Positions 17,103-25,586 of a stretch of DNA of 64,000 nucleotides are shown here, piece after piece; position 1 is the first letter of the stretch; each line of letters opens with the position of its first letter. Where the stretch lies: the NCBI RefSeq assembly GCF_003583365.1, contig NZ_QXED01000004.1, forward strand, positions 248,001 to 312,000. Reading direction: 5' to 3'. Both the position numbers and the translations under genes were made by a program. A model generated the notes under the pieces. The model was not told where the DNA came from. It made no database searches and worked only from the letters and a program-made list of their open reading frames with translations. The stretch comes from Fibrisoma montanum (lineage in GTDB: Bacteria > Bacteroidota > Bacteroidia > Cytophagales > Spirosomataceae).

Positions 17103-20093
17103 TTAGGCGAGCGCGTCAAACAAAATCTCAGCGGGGTGCTTCGCCTTGCGGCCGGTACCGTCTTTGATCTGGTGGCGGCAACTGGTGCCGGGGGCCGCAA
17201 TAATCACATCGTCAGCTTGCTGCCGAACAGTCGGGAACAGCACCAGTTCGCCAATCTTCATCGATACGTCGTAGTGCTCGGCTTCGTACCCAAACGATCC
17301 GGCCATGCCGCAGCATCCGGACGGAATCAATTGCACGGAGTAATTCTTCGGAAGGGACAGCGATTTCTTCCCCGGCACCAGCGATGACACCGCTTTCTGC
17401 TGGCAGTGGCCGTGGAGCTTGACGAGCCGTTTCTCCTTGGTAAACTGCTCCGGCCTGATACGTCTGGCGTCGATTTCGCGGGCGATGAATTCTTCGAACG
17501 TCAGGGCATGTTCAGCAATACGACGGGCATCGGCCACCAGCGACTCACTCACCAGATCGGGGTACTCGTCGCGAAAGGTAAGAATAGCCGACGGCTCCAG
17601 GCCCACCAGTGGCGTTTCAGCCGTTACAATACCTTTCAACGCGTTGACGTTACGTTCGGCCAGCGTTTTAGCGTACTTCAGCAGCCCTTTCGATAAGGCT
17701 GCCCGGCCGCTTTCGCCATGTTCGGGGATAACCACCTCGTAGCCCAGCCGCTCAAACAACTGAATCGCTTTCTGACCAACCTCTACATCGTTGTAATTCG
17801 TAAACTCGTCGCAGAAGAAATAAAGCAGGGGCTTGGCAGGGATTGCGCGGATAGCAGGGTTTGTCCTGCTGTTACCCTGCCATTCCCTGCCACCCCTGCT
17901 CCTGGCCCATTTCTTCAGCGTCGTTTTATCCAGCAGAGGCATAGTCCGGTCGGGGTGGAAGCCGATCATCCGGTTGGCTACCCGACGGAGGGCTGGTGTG
18001 CCCAGCACCGCGTTGTAAGCCCAAGGAACCAGCGATGCCACGCCCGACAGCCGGGCGAAGTTGGCCACCAGCCGCGACCGGATGGGTACGCCATTGGCGT
18101 CGTAGTAATGCTGAAGGAACTCAGCTTTCAGCTTGGCTACGTCCACGTTCGATGGGCACTCTGATTTACAGCCTTTGCAGGACAGGCACAGGTCATACAC
18201 TTCCTTGATCTCCTCATGGTCAAAGCGATTCTCTTTCGGCGACCGTGTGAGCATTTCGCGCAGGATGTTGGCCCGCGCCCGGGTAGTGTCCTTTTCGTTG
18301 CGGGTGGCCATATAGCTGGGGCACATGGTTCCCCCCGAGAGGTGTGTTTTGCGGCAATCGCCGGAGCCGTTGCATTGCTCGGCGTGCTGCAGCACGTCCT
18401 GGTCATGATACCGGAAGTACGTCTGAAACGTCGGGGTCTGTTGGCCGGCTTCGTAGCGCAGGAACGTATCCATCGGGGGCGTATCGACGATCTTACCAGG
18501 ATTGAAAATGCCGTCGGGGTCCCACGTTTGCTTAAGCTGCCGCATCAGCTCGTAATTATGCGGACCAACCATCTGCGGAATAAACTCGCCCCGCAGTCGA
18601 CCATCGCCGTGCTCGCCCGACAGTGAGCCGTCGTACTTTTTCACCAGCGCAGCAATCTCTTCGGCAATCATCCGATACTGGCGGTGACCTTCTTCTGTTT
18701 TGAGGTTGATGATAGGCCGCAAATGCAGCTCTCCCGAACCCGCGTGGGCGTAGTGTACCGAGTGCATACCGTGCCTGGCCAGAATCTCGTTGAAATCCCG
18801 GATGTATGCGGGCAGATCACGCACATCAACGGCCGTATCTTCAATCACGGCCACCGCTTTTTCGTCGCCGGGAAGATTGCCCAACAAGCCAAGGCCAGCT
18901 TTGCGGAGCGTCCAGACTTTCTTGGTATCCTCACCAAACAGCAACGGAAAATGGTAACCCAGGCCCTCAGCCCGCATGTCAGCTTCCATGTCAGCCGCTA
19001 AACGTTCGACTTCCGCCCGGTCGTTGCGCGACAGATCAACTACCAGAATAATCGGGTAATGATCGGTTGGCGTTTTCTGAACGAAGAACGAGTTCTTACG
19101 CTGTTCGGGGTTGGTGTCAGCCTGTTCCAGAATAATATCGTCAATGAGCTCCACCGCCTGTGGCTTGTATTTCAGGGCCGTAAGCGTAGCCCGGAGCGCT
19201 TCGTCGATCGAGTGGCAATGCACGCACACTAACCCCGACTCGCTGGGGGGCAGCGGCACCAGGTTGAGTTGGATCTCGGTCAGAAAGCAAAGCGTACCTT
19301 CCGATCCGGCGATCAGTCTGGTGAAATTAAACGGCTCCCCGTTCGGCGTAAAGGGCGCACAATCGAGTAACATATCGAGGGCATAGCCTGTATTCCGGCG
19401 TTCAATGCTCTGCTTAGGGAAGTTTCGCCGGATTTCGGCCTGGTTGGCCGGATCAGACAGAACGGTGTGAGTTTGTAATAGGATCCGATCGGCCAGCGAA
19501 GCGGAGCCGTTTTTCTGGCCGGCCGTAGATACCAGCTGCTCAAACTGAGTTGCAGGCATCGGCCCAAAGGAAACCTCACTACCGTCGGCCAGCAAGGCTT
19601 TTACGGCCAGGGTATGCTCGCGGGTAGAACCATACACCACCGAATTAGAACCGCAGGAGTTGTTGCCCACCATCCCACCAATCATGGCCCGGTTGGCCGT
19701 TGAGGTTTCGGGACCAAAGTACAGACCGTATGGCTTCAGAAACAGATTCAGTTCATCGCGGACCACACCGGGCTGCACCCGCACCCATCGCTCCTCCGGA
19801 TTGACTTCCAGAATTTGGGTAAAGTGCTTGGACACGTCAACCACAATACCGGCCCCAACCACCTGGCCGGCCAGTGAGGTCCCGGCCGTGCGGGGAATCA
19901 GCGATGTTTTGTGCTGTCGGGCAAAATTGATCAGCGTTTTCAAATCACCGACGGTTTTCGGAACCGCCACCGCGACCGGCATTTCGCGGTAGGCCGAAGC
20001 ATCCGTCGCATAGAGTGTACGCTGAGTCAAATTGTCGTGTAGTTCGCCTTCCAGAAGCCCGGCTAAATGCCGTAAATCATCCGCGGTTACCAT
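17103..20093 (-). CDS. FAD-linked oxidase / 4Fe-4S oxidoreductase fusion (D-lactate or glycolate dehydrogenase type)
   Basis: A 996-residue fusion of a flavin subunit and an iron-sulfur subunit. The N-terminal half is a PCMH-type FAD domain (IPRTAGTSLAGQVVG, then NRAMIGGMVGNNSCGSNSV) followed by the FAD-linked oxidase C-terminal domain with HYAHAGSGELHLRP and LSGEHGDGRLRGE. Two cysteine clusters follow: CNGSGDCRKTHLSGGTMCP near 573-594 and CLSCKGCKSECP near 640. The end has the CCG-type motif SGCCGMAGSFGYE. This architecture oxidises 2-hydroxy acids such as D-lactate and passes electrons to the membrane chain. Residues about 732-757 are encoded by an inverted repeat and appear inserted. Confidence 0.9.
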   Translation of the reverse strand: MVTADDLRHLAGLLEGELHDNLTQRTLYATDASAYREMPVAVAVPKTVGDLKTLINFARQHKTSLIPRTAGTSLAGQVVGAGIVVDVSKHFTQILEVNPEERWVRVQPGVVRDELNLFLKPYGLYFGPETSTANRAMIGGMVGNNSCGSNSVVYGSTREHTLAVKALLADGSEVSFGPMPATQFEQLVSTAGQKNGSASLADRILLQTHTVLSDPANQAEIRRNFPKQSIERRNTGYALDMLLDCAPFTPNGEPFNFTRLIAGSEGTLCFLTEIQLNLVPLPPSESGLVCVHCHSIDEALRATLTALKYKPQAVELIDDIILEQADTNPEQRKNSFFVQKTPTDHYPIILVVDLSRNDRAEVERLAADMEADMRAEGLGYHFPLLFGEDTKKVWTLRKAGLGLLGNLPGDEKAVAVIEDTAVDVRDLPAYIRDFNEILARHGMHSVHYAHAGSGELHLRPIINLKTEEGHRQYRMIAEEIAALVKKYDGSLSGEHGDGRLRGEFIPQMVGPHNYELMRQLKQTWDPDGIFNPGKIVDTPPMDTFLRYEAGQQTPTFQTYFRYHDQDVLQHAEQCNGSGDCRKTHLSGGTMCPSYMATRNEKDTTRARANILREMLTRSPKENRFDHEEIKEVYDLCLSCKGCKSECPSNVDVAKLKAEFLQHYYDANGVPIRSRLVANFARLSGVASLVPWAYNAVLGTPALRRVANRMIGFHPDRTMPLLDKTTLKKWARSRGGREWQGNSRTNPAIRAIPAKPLLYFFCDEFTNYNDVEVGQKAIQLFERLGYEVVIPEHGESGRAALSKGLLKYAKTLAERNVNALKGIVTAETPLVGLEPSAILTFRDEYPDLVSESLVADARRIAEHALTFEEFIAREIDARRIRPEQFTKEKRLVKLHGHCQQKAVSSLVPGKKSLSLPKNYSVQLIPSGCCGMAGSFGYEAEHYDVSMKIGELVLFPTVRQQADDVIIAAPGTSCRHQIKDGTGRKAKHPAEILFDALA
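17824..17900. repeat. 77-bp palindromic element inside the FAD/FeS oxidoreductase gene
   Basis: Nested inverted arms pair across the element: AGCAGGGG (17824-17831) with CCCCTGCT (17893-17900), TGGCAGGGA (17834-17842) with TCCCTGCCA (17884-17892), and GCAGGGT (17854-17860) with ACCCTGC (17874-17880). All of it lies inside the reading frame and gives a peptide with many Arg, Gly, Ala and Pro residues just before the conserved DEFTNYNDVE segment. Confidence 0.75.
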
Positions 20094-20122
20094 GCCAGAT
20101 CGAGTAGGAAATAATTAATGAG

Positions 20123-20130
20123 CAAATTTA
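20123..20130 (-). promoter_or_regulatory. -7 box for the FAD/FeS oxidoreductase
   Basis: Read on the minus strand, TAAATTTG matches TAnnTTTG and lies 30 bases upstream of the ATG at 20093. A TTTG occurs further upstream but about 25 bases away, which is long for a -33 element. Confidence 0.45.
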
Positions 20131-20404
20131 ATGGGTTAACTCACTAATAGATTTACAAATTTTTATGAGTAACAGTTCGCCTGGTCATTAGGCTTCTGAC
20201 TATAAAATGTTATATAATCAATTTGATAAAGAATATCCGAAGGCGTTGTTAATCAGGCATAGTATAGTCTATCTCAAAGTCGTGTGGGTTGTTAAAGTGA
20301 AACAAACTGGTAGCTTTTTAAGAAAATTTATGATACAATTTTGACCATAGTTAATTGTTTTTAAACCGATAGCCATTTGTATTTTTAAGTAAGGCTGTTG
20401 TAAT

Positions 20405-20438
20405 TTGCTTAATAGTTCAAGATTATATGCTAAATTTT
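20405..20438 (+). promoter_or_regulatory. Possible SusC promoter
   Basis: TTG at 20405-20407 and TAAATTTT at 20431-20438 resemble a -33/-7 pair with a 23-base spacer. The -7 box misses the final G. A leader of about 100 bases would result. Confidence 0.28.
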
Positions 20439-20549
20439 CCCGACAAGGTTCTACGTTTCAGGACTATACGTCCTGTCTGACAGCCCTTCACCGGAGGTTT
20501 GGCTATAAGCTTCACTAGTAAATTTTGTTCTAACCTTTTTTTAAAACCT

Positions 20550-23500
20550 ATGATGAACAATTCCTACAGCATTGACTGCGAAAGCAGTTTAGTAGGGGAA
20601 TCTGGCAATCGCCAGTTCCAGTCATCGGCGCGGAAAAGCCTGCTCGGCTTCCTGATGATGCTGGCTGTGTTAACGCTGAGTAACCAGTTGGCGTGGGCGC
20701 AGGGACGTACTGTGACAGGCAAAGTAACCGATCCGACAGGCTCAGGTTTACCGGGGGTGAGTGTGCAGATTAAAGGAACGCAACGAGGTACGAACACCCA
20801 GGCGGACGGTACGTATCAGTTGACTAACGTACCCGATAACGCCACGCTGGTATTGAGCTTCATCGGTTACCAGTCGCAGGAGGTAGCCGTTGGTAACCGC
20901 TCGGCGGTAGACGTACAGCTGGCCGACGACACGAAAGCCCTCGAAGAGGTGGTGGTGGTTGGTTATGGTACAGCCAAACGGAAGGACCTGACCGGTTCTG
21001 TGACGCAGGTTACTTCCCGGGAATTTAACCCCGGTATTACGCCAAACCCCCTGCAGGCCATTCAGGGTAAGGTAGCCGGTCTGGTTATCACGACGCCGTC
21101 AGGCGACCCGAACCAGAGCCCAACCGTTCGTCTGCGCGGTTACACGTCGCTGGCCGGTGGCTCTGACCCGCTCTACGTTGTGGATGGTATGATCGGTGTA
21201 CCGATCAGCCAGGTAAACCCGAACGACATCGAAAGCATCGACGTACTGAAAGATGCCTCAGCTGCCGCTATCTATGGTTCACGCGCTGCCAACGGCGTTA
21301 TCATCGTAACGACTAAGCGCGGTAAAGCCGGACAGACTACGGTTACGTTCAACAACTACGTGGGTGCTGAAACCATTTCGAACCGCCTGGATCTGCTCGA
21401 CGGCCCCGGCTACATTGCCGCAGTAACGCAGATCAGAGGAGCTTCTGCCTTATCGGATCAGCAGCGTTTTCCGAGAGATGCCAGTGGTAACTATTACAAT
21501 ACGGACTGGATCAAGGAAATTACGCGTACGGGCCTGGTAAATAACCACAACATCGCAATATCGGGTGGATCGAACACCTTCACCTACCGCGGGTCGCTTG
21601 ATTACATCAACCAGCAGGGTATTGTAAAGAACACGGGCTTCGACCGTCTGATTGGCCGGGTTAACCTCGACCAGAAGGCACTCGATAACCGCCTGAACGT
21701 ACAGTATAACCTGCAGTACACGCAAACGAACCAGAACTTTGCCGACAATGGCATCGTGCGTCGGGCCGCTCAGTTCCTGCCTACGTTGCCGGTACGGGAT
21801 GCGCAGGGCCAGTACAGTGAAGTAGGTGGTGCGTTTGACCTGTTCAACCCGGTTGCAATGCTCGAAAACGCGACGAACAACGGGGTACGGAACACGGCCA
21901 TTGTTGGAGCGAACCTGCGTTACGAAATCCTGGACGGACTTTCACTGGGTGTAAACGGTCAGTTGCAGAGTGATAACACCAACAACAACTACGTATCGAA
22001 CCCGGCTATCAAAGCCTATCAGGGCAACAATGGCCGTGCTGAGCGTCGTCAGTACAACTCGCTGAACCGGCTGGCTGAAATCACGGCTACGTACAACCGC
22101 TCGTTTGGTACGACCAGCAACTTCTCTTTACTGGGTGGCTACTCATTCCAGCAGTTCGACAACGACGGCTTCGGCGCTGCCAACAACCAGTTCGTAACCA
22201 CCGACTTTGGTTTCAACAACCTGGGTCAGGGGGCTGGTACGCTGCTGAACCCGAGCAACTCATACGCTACGTCGTATCGCAACCAGGCTCGGTTGATCTC
22301 CTTCTTCGGACGGGGCGTTGTGAATCTGAACGACAAGTATAACGTGACGGCAACAATTCGCCGGGACGGTAGCTCGAAATTCGGAGCGAACAACAAATGG
22401 GGTGTTTTCCCGTCAATCGCTGCGGGCTGGAACATTACCAACGAATCGTTCTTCCCCAAGAGCAACGTACTTAGCTTCCTGAAGCTGCGCGTAGGTTGGG
22501 GACAAACGGGTAACTCCGAAGGAATCAACGCCTACAGCTCAATCCAGTTGTATGGTCAGCGGGGTACGTACTATGATGGATCGATCGGCGACTTCCTGCC
22601 GGGCTACGGTATTACGCAGAACGCCAACCCGAACCTGAAGTGGGAAATTCTTGGTCAAACCAACGTAGGTCTGGACTTCCAGTTGTTCAACAGCCGGTTC
22701 TCAGGTACGGTCGAGTACTACAACAAGCTGACCAGCGACGCCCTGTACAACATCAACGTACCGGCCGATGGGGTTAACTACTTCGCTAACACGATTCTGG
22801 CGAACATTGGTAGTATCCGCAACACGGGCGTCGAACTGTCGTTTGGCGGTGACATCGTTCAGGGCACCACGTTCAACTGGAATGCTCGTCTGGTTGGTTC
22901 GTATAACAAGAACAAAGTCGAATCCCTCTCGAACGATCAGTTCAACGTTGGTCAGGTTCGCTTCAACCCCTTCGGTGGTCGTGGGCTGTCTGACGTGTTT
23001 GCGTCATATCTGGTCGTTGGCCGTCCGTTAGGTGAGTTTAACTACGTACCGACCTTTACGGGACAATACAACGCCGACGGTCAGCCGCTGCTGGTACCGG
23101 GTAATGGTGATACGCCGACGCCCAACGTAGCCGATTCTGACGCCATTGTTGCGTACGCTAATGGCAATCCCATCAGCCAGGGTAACCCGCAGCCGTTCTT
23201 TAACCTGTCGCTCAGCAACTCATTCCGCTACAAGAATTTCGATCTGAACTTCCTGTTGCGTGGAGTATTCGGCAACACAATTCTGAACAACACGCGGTCT
23301 AACTACATGATTCCGGGATCCATTCTGGAAACGAACATGCTCCGCGACGTAACAACTCTGCCGAATAACTACGGCGTCAACGTATTGTCGACCAACTGGC
23401 TCGAAAGCGGTACGTTCGTACGGTTAAATAACTGGCAGCTTGGCTACACCGTTCCAGTTAAGGCTAACAAGTACATTTCGGGTGCCCGGGTGTACGTGGG

Positions 23501-23738
23501 TGGCAACAACCTGTTCGTGCTGACCGGCTACAAAGGTGTTGATCCTGAACTGCAGGCACGTGGTGACCTGAGTGGTAACCCGGGCGGTGGTCAGGTGGCA
23601 GCCCCTGCTACCAATGGCGTATCAACGGGTTATTTCAATGCAGGGCAGGCCCCTAACCCGATCGGCCTGGACGAAGCGAATGCTGGGTTCTACCCCAAAA
23701 CGCGTTCGTTCCAGTTGGGTGTGAACTTAACATTCTAA
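20550..23738 (+). CDS. SusC/RagA family TonB-linked outer membrane protein
   Basis: A 1062-residue outer-membrane barrel that imports ligands captured with its SusD partner. ATG at 20550 (MMNNSYSIDCESS) was chosen because the upstream extension starts with TTG and adds no recognisable signal. A long signal region ending AWAQ is followed by the carboxypeptidase-like domain (VTGKVTDPTGSGLPGVSVQI) and the SusC signature EEVVVVGYGTAKRKDLTGSV at the start of the plug. The plug holds RLRGYTSLAGGSDPLYVVDG and LKDASAAAIYGSRAANGVI, both diagnostic. The barrel ends with FYPKTRSFQLGVNLTF. No anti-sigma (STN) domain is present. SusD follows after 121 bases. Confidence 0.97.
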   Translation: MMNNSYSIDCESSLVGESGNRQFQSSARKSLLGFLMMLAVLTLSNQLAWAQGRTVTGKVTDPTGSGLPGVSVQIKGTQRGTNTQADGTYQLTNVPDNATLVLSFIGYQSQEVAVGNRSAVDVQLADDTKALEEVVVVGYGTAKRKDLTGSVTQVTSREFNPGITPNPLQAIQGKVAGLVITTPSGDPNQSPTVRLRGYTSLAGGSDPLYVVDGMIGVPISQVNPNDIESIDVLKDASAAAIYGSRAANGVIIVTTKRGKAGQTTVTFNNYVGAETISNRLDLLDGPGYIAAVTQIRGASALSDQQRFPRDASGNYYNTDWIKEITRTGLVNNHNIAISGGSNTFTYRGSLDYINQQGIVKNTGFDRLIGRVNLDQKALDNRLNVQYNLQYTQTNQNFADNGIVRRAAQFLPTLPVRDAQGQYSEVGGAFDLFNPVAMLENATNNGVRNTAIVGANLRYEILDGLSLGVNGQLQSDNTNNNYVSNPAIKAYQGNNGRAERRQYNSLNRLAEITATYNRSFGTTSNFSLLGGYSFQQFDNDGFGAANNQFVTTDFGFNNLGQGAGTLLNPSNSYATSYRNQARLISFFGRGVVNLNDKYNVTATIRRDGSSKFGANNKWGVFPSIAAGWNITNESFFPKSNVLSFLKLRVGWGQTGNSEGINAYSSIQLYGQRGTYYDGSIGDFLPGYGITQNANPNLKWEILGQTNVGLDFQLFNSRFSGTVEYYNKLTSDALYNINVPADGVNYFANTILANIGSIRNTGVELSFGGDIVQGTTFNWNARLVGSYNKNKVESLSNDQFNVGQVRFNPFGGRGLSDVFASYLVVGRPLGEFNYVPTFTGQYNADGQPLLVPGNGDTPTPNVADSDAIVAYANGNPISQGNPQPFFNLSLSNSFRYKNFDLNFLLRGVFGNTILNNTRSNYMIPGSILETNMLRDVTTLPNNYGVNVLSTNWLESGTFVRLNNWQLGYTVPVKANKYISGARVYVGGNNLFVLTGYKGVDPELQARGDLSGNPGGGQVAAPATNGVSTGYFNAGQAPNPIGLDEANAGFYPKTRSFQLGVNLTF

Positions 23739-23747
23739 CCTACCAGC

Positions 23748-23777
23748 GAACCGGACGCGAAACCAGGCGTCCGGTTC
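23748..23777 (+). promoter_or_regulatory. Hairpin between susC and susD
   Basis: GAACCGGACGC (23748-23758) and GCGTCCGGTTC (23767-23777) form an 11-base stem 10 bases after the SusC stop. No strong T-run follows, so it could stabilise the upstream message or partly attenuate read-through into susD. Confidence 0.5.
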
Positions 23778-23859
23778 ATTAAAACTCTTGCTGTCAACAG
23801 ACCGTTAACACGAGCATGATCATCAGGAGTAACTTAACTAACTAATAATCAAAACTTTT

Positions 23860-25341
23860 ATGAAACGCATACCTGTAAGAGTACTCATGGGCTGCGCAGC
23901 ACTGCTGCTGACAGGCCAGGCTTGTACTGATCTAACGGAGACGACGTTTGACGTGCTTCCGACCAGCGGTTCATTTGGTACTACTCCGGCTCAGCAGGCG
24001 GCCCTGATTGGCCCTCTGTACTCGGGCTTAGGAGAATACTTCGGTAATATGAACGAATTGAACACCACAACGGACGAGCAGATGGTGCCGACCCGGGGTG
24101 GTGACTGGAAAGACGGTGATAACTGGCTGCGTCTGTATACCCACACCTGGGGACCTGTTACGGACAATGGTCAGTTTAATGGCCGCTGGACCTGGTGCTA
24201 TAACAACATCACGTCCATTAACCAGCAGTTACCGACCGTTACGGATCCTGTTCTGCAGGCCGAGTTGAGAACGCTGCGGGCGTTTTTCCACTACCAGGCC
24301 ATGGACCTGTTCGGAAACGTAATTATTTCCGAACGGCTCGGTGGTGCTACACCGACGCAGAGTACGCGCCCTCAGGTGTATGCCTGGGTTGAAAAAGAAT
24401 TGCTGGAAGCGTATCCAGGCTTATCGGACGTAGTGGGTGGTGCGTACTATGGCCGGATGAATAAGTGGGTAGCCGACATGATTCTGGCTAAGCTGTACCT
24501 GAACGCGCAGGTATATACAGGTACACCCCAGTGGCAGAAAGCTATCGAGCGTTGCAACAACATCATCAATTCCGGCAAATTCTCGCTGACTGGTGATTTC
24601 TTCAGCAACTTTACGACGCAGAACCAGGGGTCGCCGGAGATCATTCTGGCTACGCCGTTCAGCAGCACCAAGCGGGGCGGTATGAATATTCAGATGCGGA
24701 CGTTGCACTACCTCAACCAGTTGACTTATAACCTCGGTGGGCAGCCCTGGAACGGATACTGTACGGTTACGGAGTTCTACAATACATTCGCTAACAACGA
24801 TGTTCGGAAGCAAATGTGGATTGTAGGCCAGCAGTTCCACGCCAATGGTACGCCGTTACAGGACGATGGAGTACCGATGGTGTTCACGCCTGAAATTCCG
24901 TCATTTGTATTGCCGGCGGGTGCGCCTGGTCGTCTGGCCGGTGCCCGTAGCCAGAAATACCAGATTCAGCGGAACAACCCGTTCAACGATCAGGACAACG
25001 ATTTCGTGATCTACCGTCTGGCGGATGTGTACCTGATGCGTGCTGAGGCTAATCTGCGGTTGAACAACACGGCAGCGGCTGTAGCAGACGCCAACATTAT
25101 CCGTCGCCGGGCTGGTGTTCCGGAGTACACGGCTGGTACGCTGACGCTGAACGAAATGCTGGCCGAGCGTGGCCGTGAGCTGGCCTGGGAATACCACCGC
25201 CGTCAGGATTTGATCCGCTTTGGTCAATACACGAGAACATGGCGCTTTAAGCCCGCTTCGCAGGACTTCCGGACTATCTTCCCGATTCCGAACGATCAGA
25301 TAGCGTTGAACCCGAACCTGAAGCAGAACCCGGGGTATTAA
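23860..25341 (+). CDS. SusD/RagB family nutrient-binding lipoprotein
   Basis: A 493-residue surface lipoprotein that forms the lid of the SusC transporter. The signal peptide ends in the lipobox TGQAC with the acylated cysteine at about residue 22. The body is mainly helical with TPR-like pairs; typical SusD stretches are LRTLRAFFHYQAMDLFGNV, KWVADMILAKLYLNAQVYTG, and the C-terminal part IYRLADVYLMRAEANLRL and LAERGRELAWEYHRRQDLIRFG, each split here by short loops. It ends with the usual LNPNLKQNPGY. The pairing with the SusC gene 121 bases upstream is standard. The ligand cannot be read from sequence; the neighbours hint at a compound other than a simple starch-like glycan. Confidence 0.96.
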   Translation: MKRIPVRVLMGCAALLLTGQACTDLTETTFDVLPTSGSFGTTPAQQAALIGPLYSGLGEYFGNMNELNTTTDEQMVPTRGGDWKDGDNWLRLYTHTWGPVTDNGQFNGRWTWCYNNITSINQQLPTVTDPVLQAELRTLRAFFHYQAMDLFGNVIISERLGGATPTQSTRPQVYAWVEKELLEAYPGLSDVVGGAYYGRMNKWVADMILAKLYLNAQVYTGTPQWQKAIERCNNIINSGKFSLTGDFFSNFTTQNQGSPEIILATPFSSTKRGGMNIQMRTLHYLNQLTYNLGGQPWNGYCTVTEFYNTFANNDVRKQMWIVGQQFHANGTPLQDDGVPMVFTPEIPSFVLPAGAPGRLAGARSQKYQIQRNNPFNDQDNDFVIYRLADVYLMRAEANLRLNNTAAAVADANIIRRRAGVPEYTAGTLTLNEMLAERGRELAWEYHRRQDLIRFGQYTRTWRFKPASQDFRTIFPIPNDQIALNPNLKQNPGY

Positions 25342-25398
25342 GGGATACATCTGGTGTCATGTTGTGCCTTTTGGGCATGATAAGCCACAACCCGAGTC

Positions 25399-25439
25399 AA
25401 AACAAAAGGCAAACTCGCGTAGAGTTTGCCTTTTGTTTT
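25399..25439 (+). terminator. Strong intrinsic terminator after susD
   Basis: The 18-base arms at 25399-25416 and 25422-25439 pair perfectly around GCGTA and end in a T-rich tract. It lies 58 bases after the SusD stop codon and should largely separate susCD from the next gene. Confidence 0.88.
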
Positions 25440-25586
25440 ATTGTAGCTGGTAAAAAGTCAAATAATTAAAGAAAATAGCTAAAAACATCGGGCTTTTTGG
25501 TAATTTTACACTCTATTCTGACTGCTCCTATACCCTTCTCCTTTTCCTGACTTAGCTTTCGTACTTGTGCATTTGTGTCTGACACA

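Larger units (their letters stand above)
20094..20549. other. 456-bp divergent intergenic region
   Basis: AT-rich region between the minus-strand oxidoreductase and plus-strand SusC. Two promoter-like elements are listed separately. No gene, tRNA or clear operator was seen; the ORF that opens with TTG at 20499 is the same frame as SusC read too far upstream. Confidence 0.7.

Noticed and set aside
16841-17167. Plus-strand frame of 108 residues near the transposase remnant
   Set aside because: It overlaps the C-terminus of the oxidoreductase gene and its amino acids make no sense as a protein; the IS630-type signal lies on the other strand.
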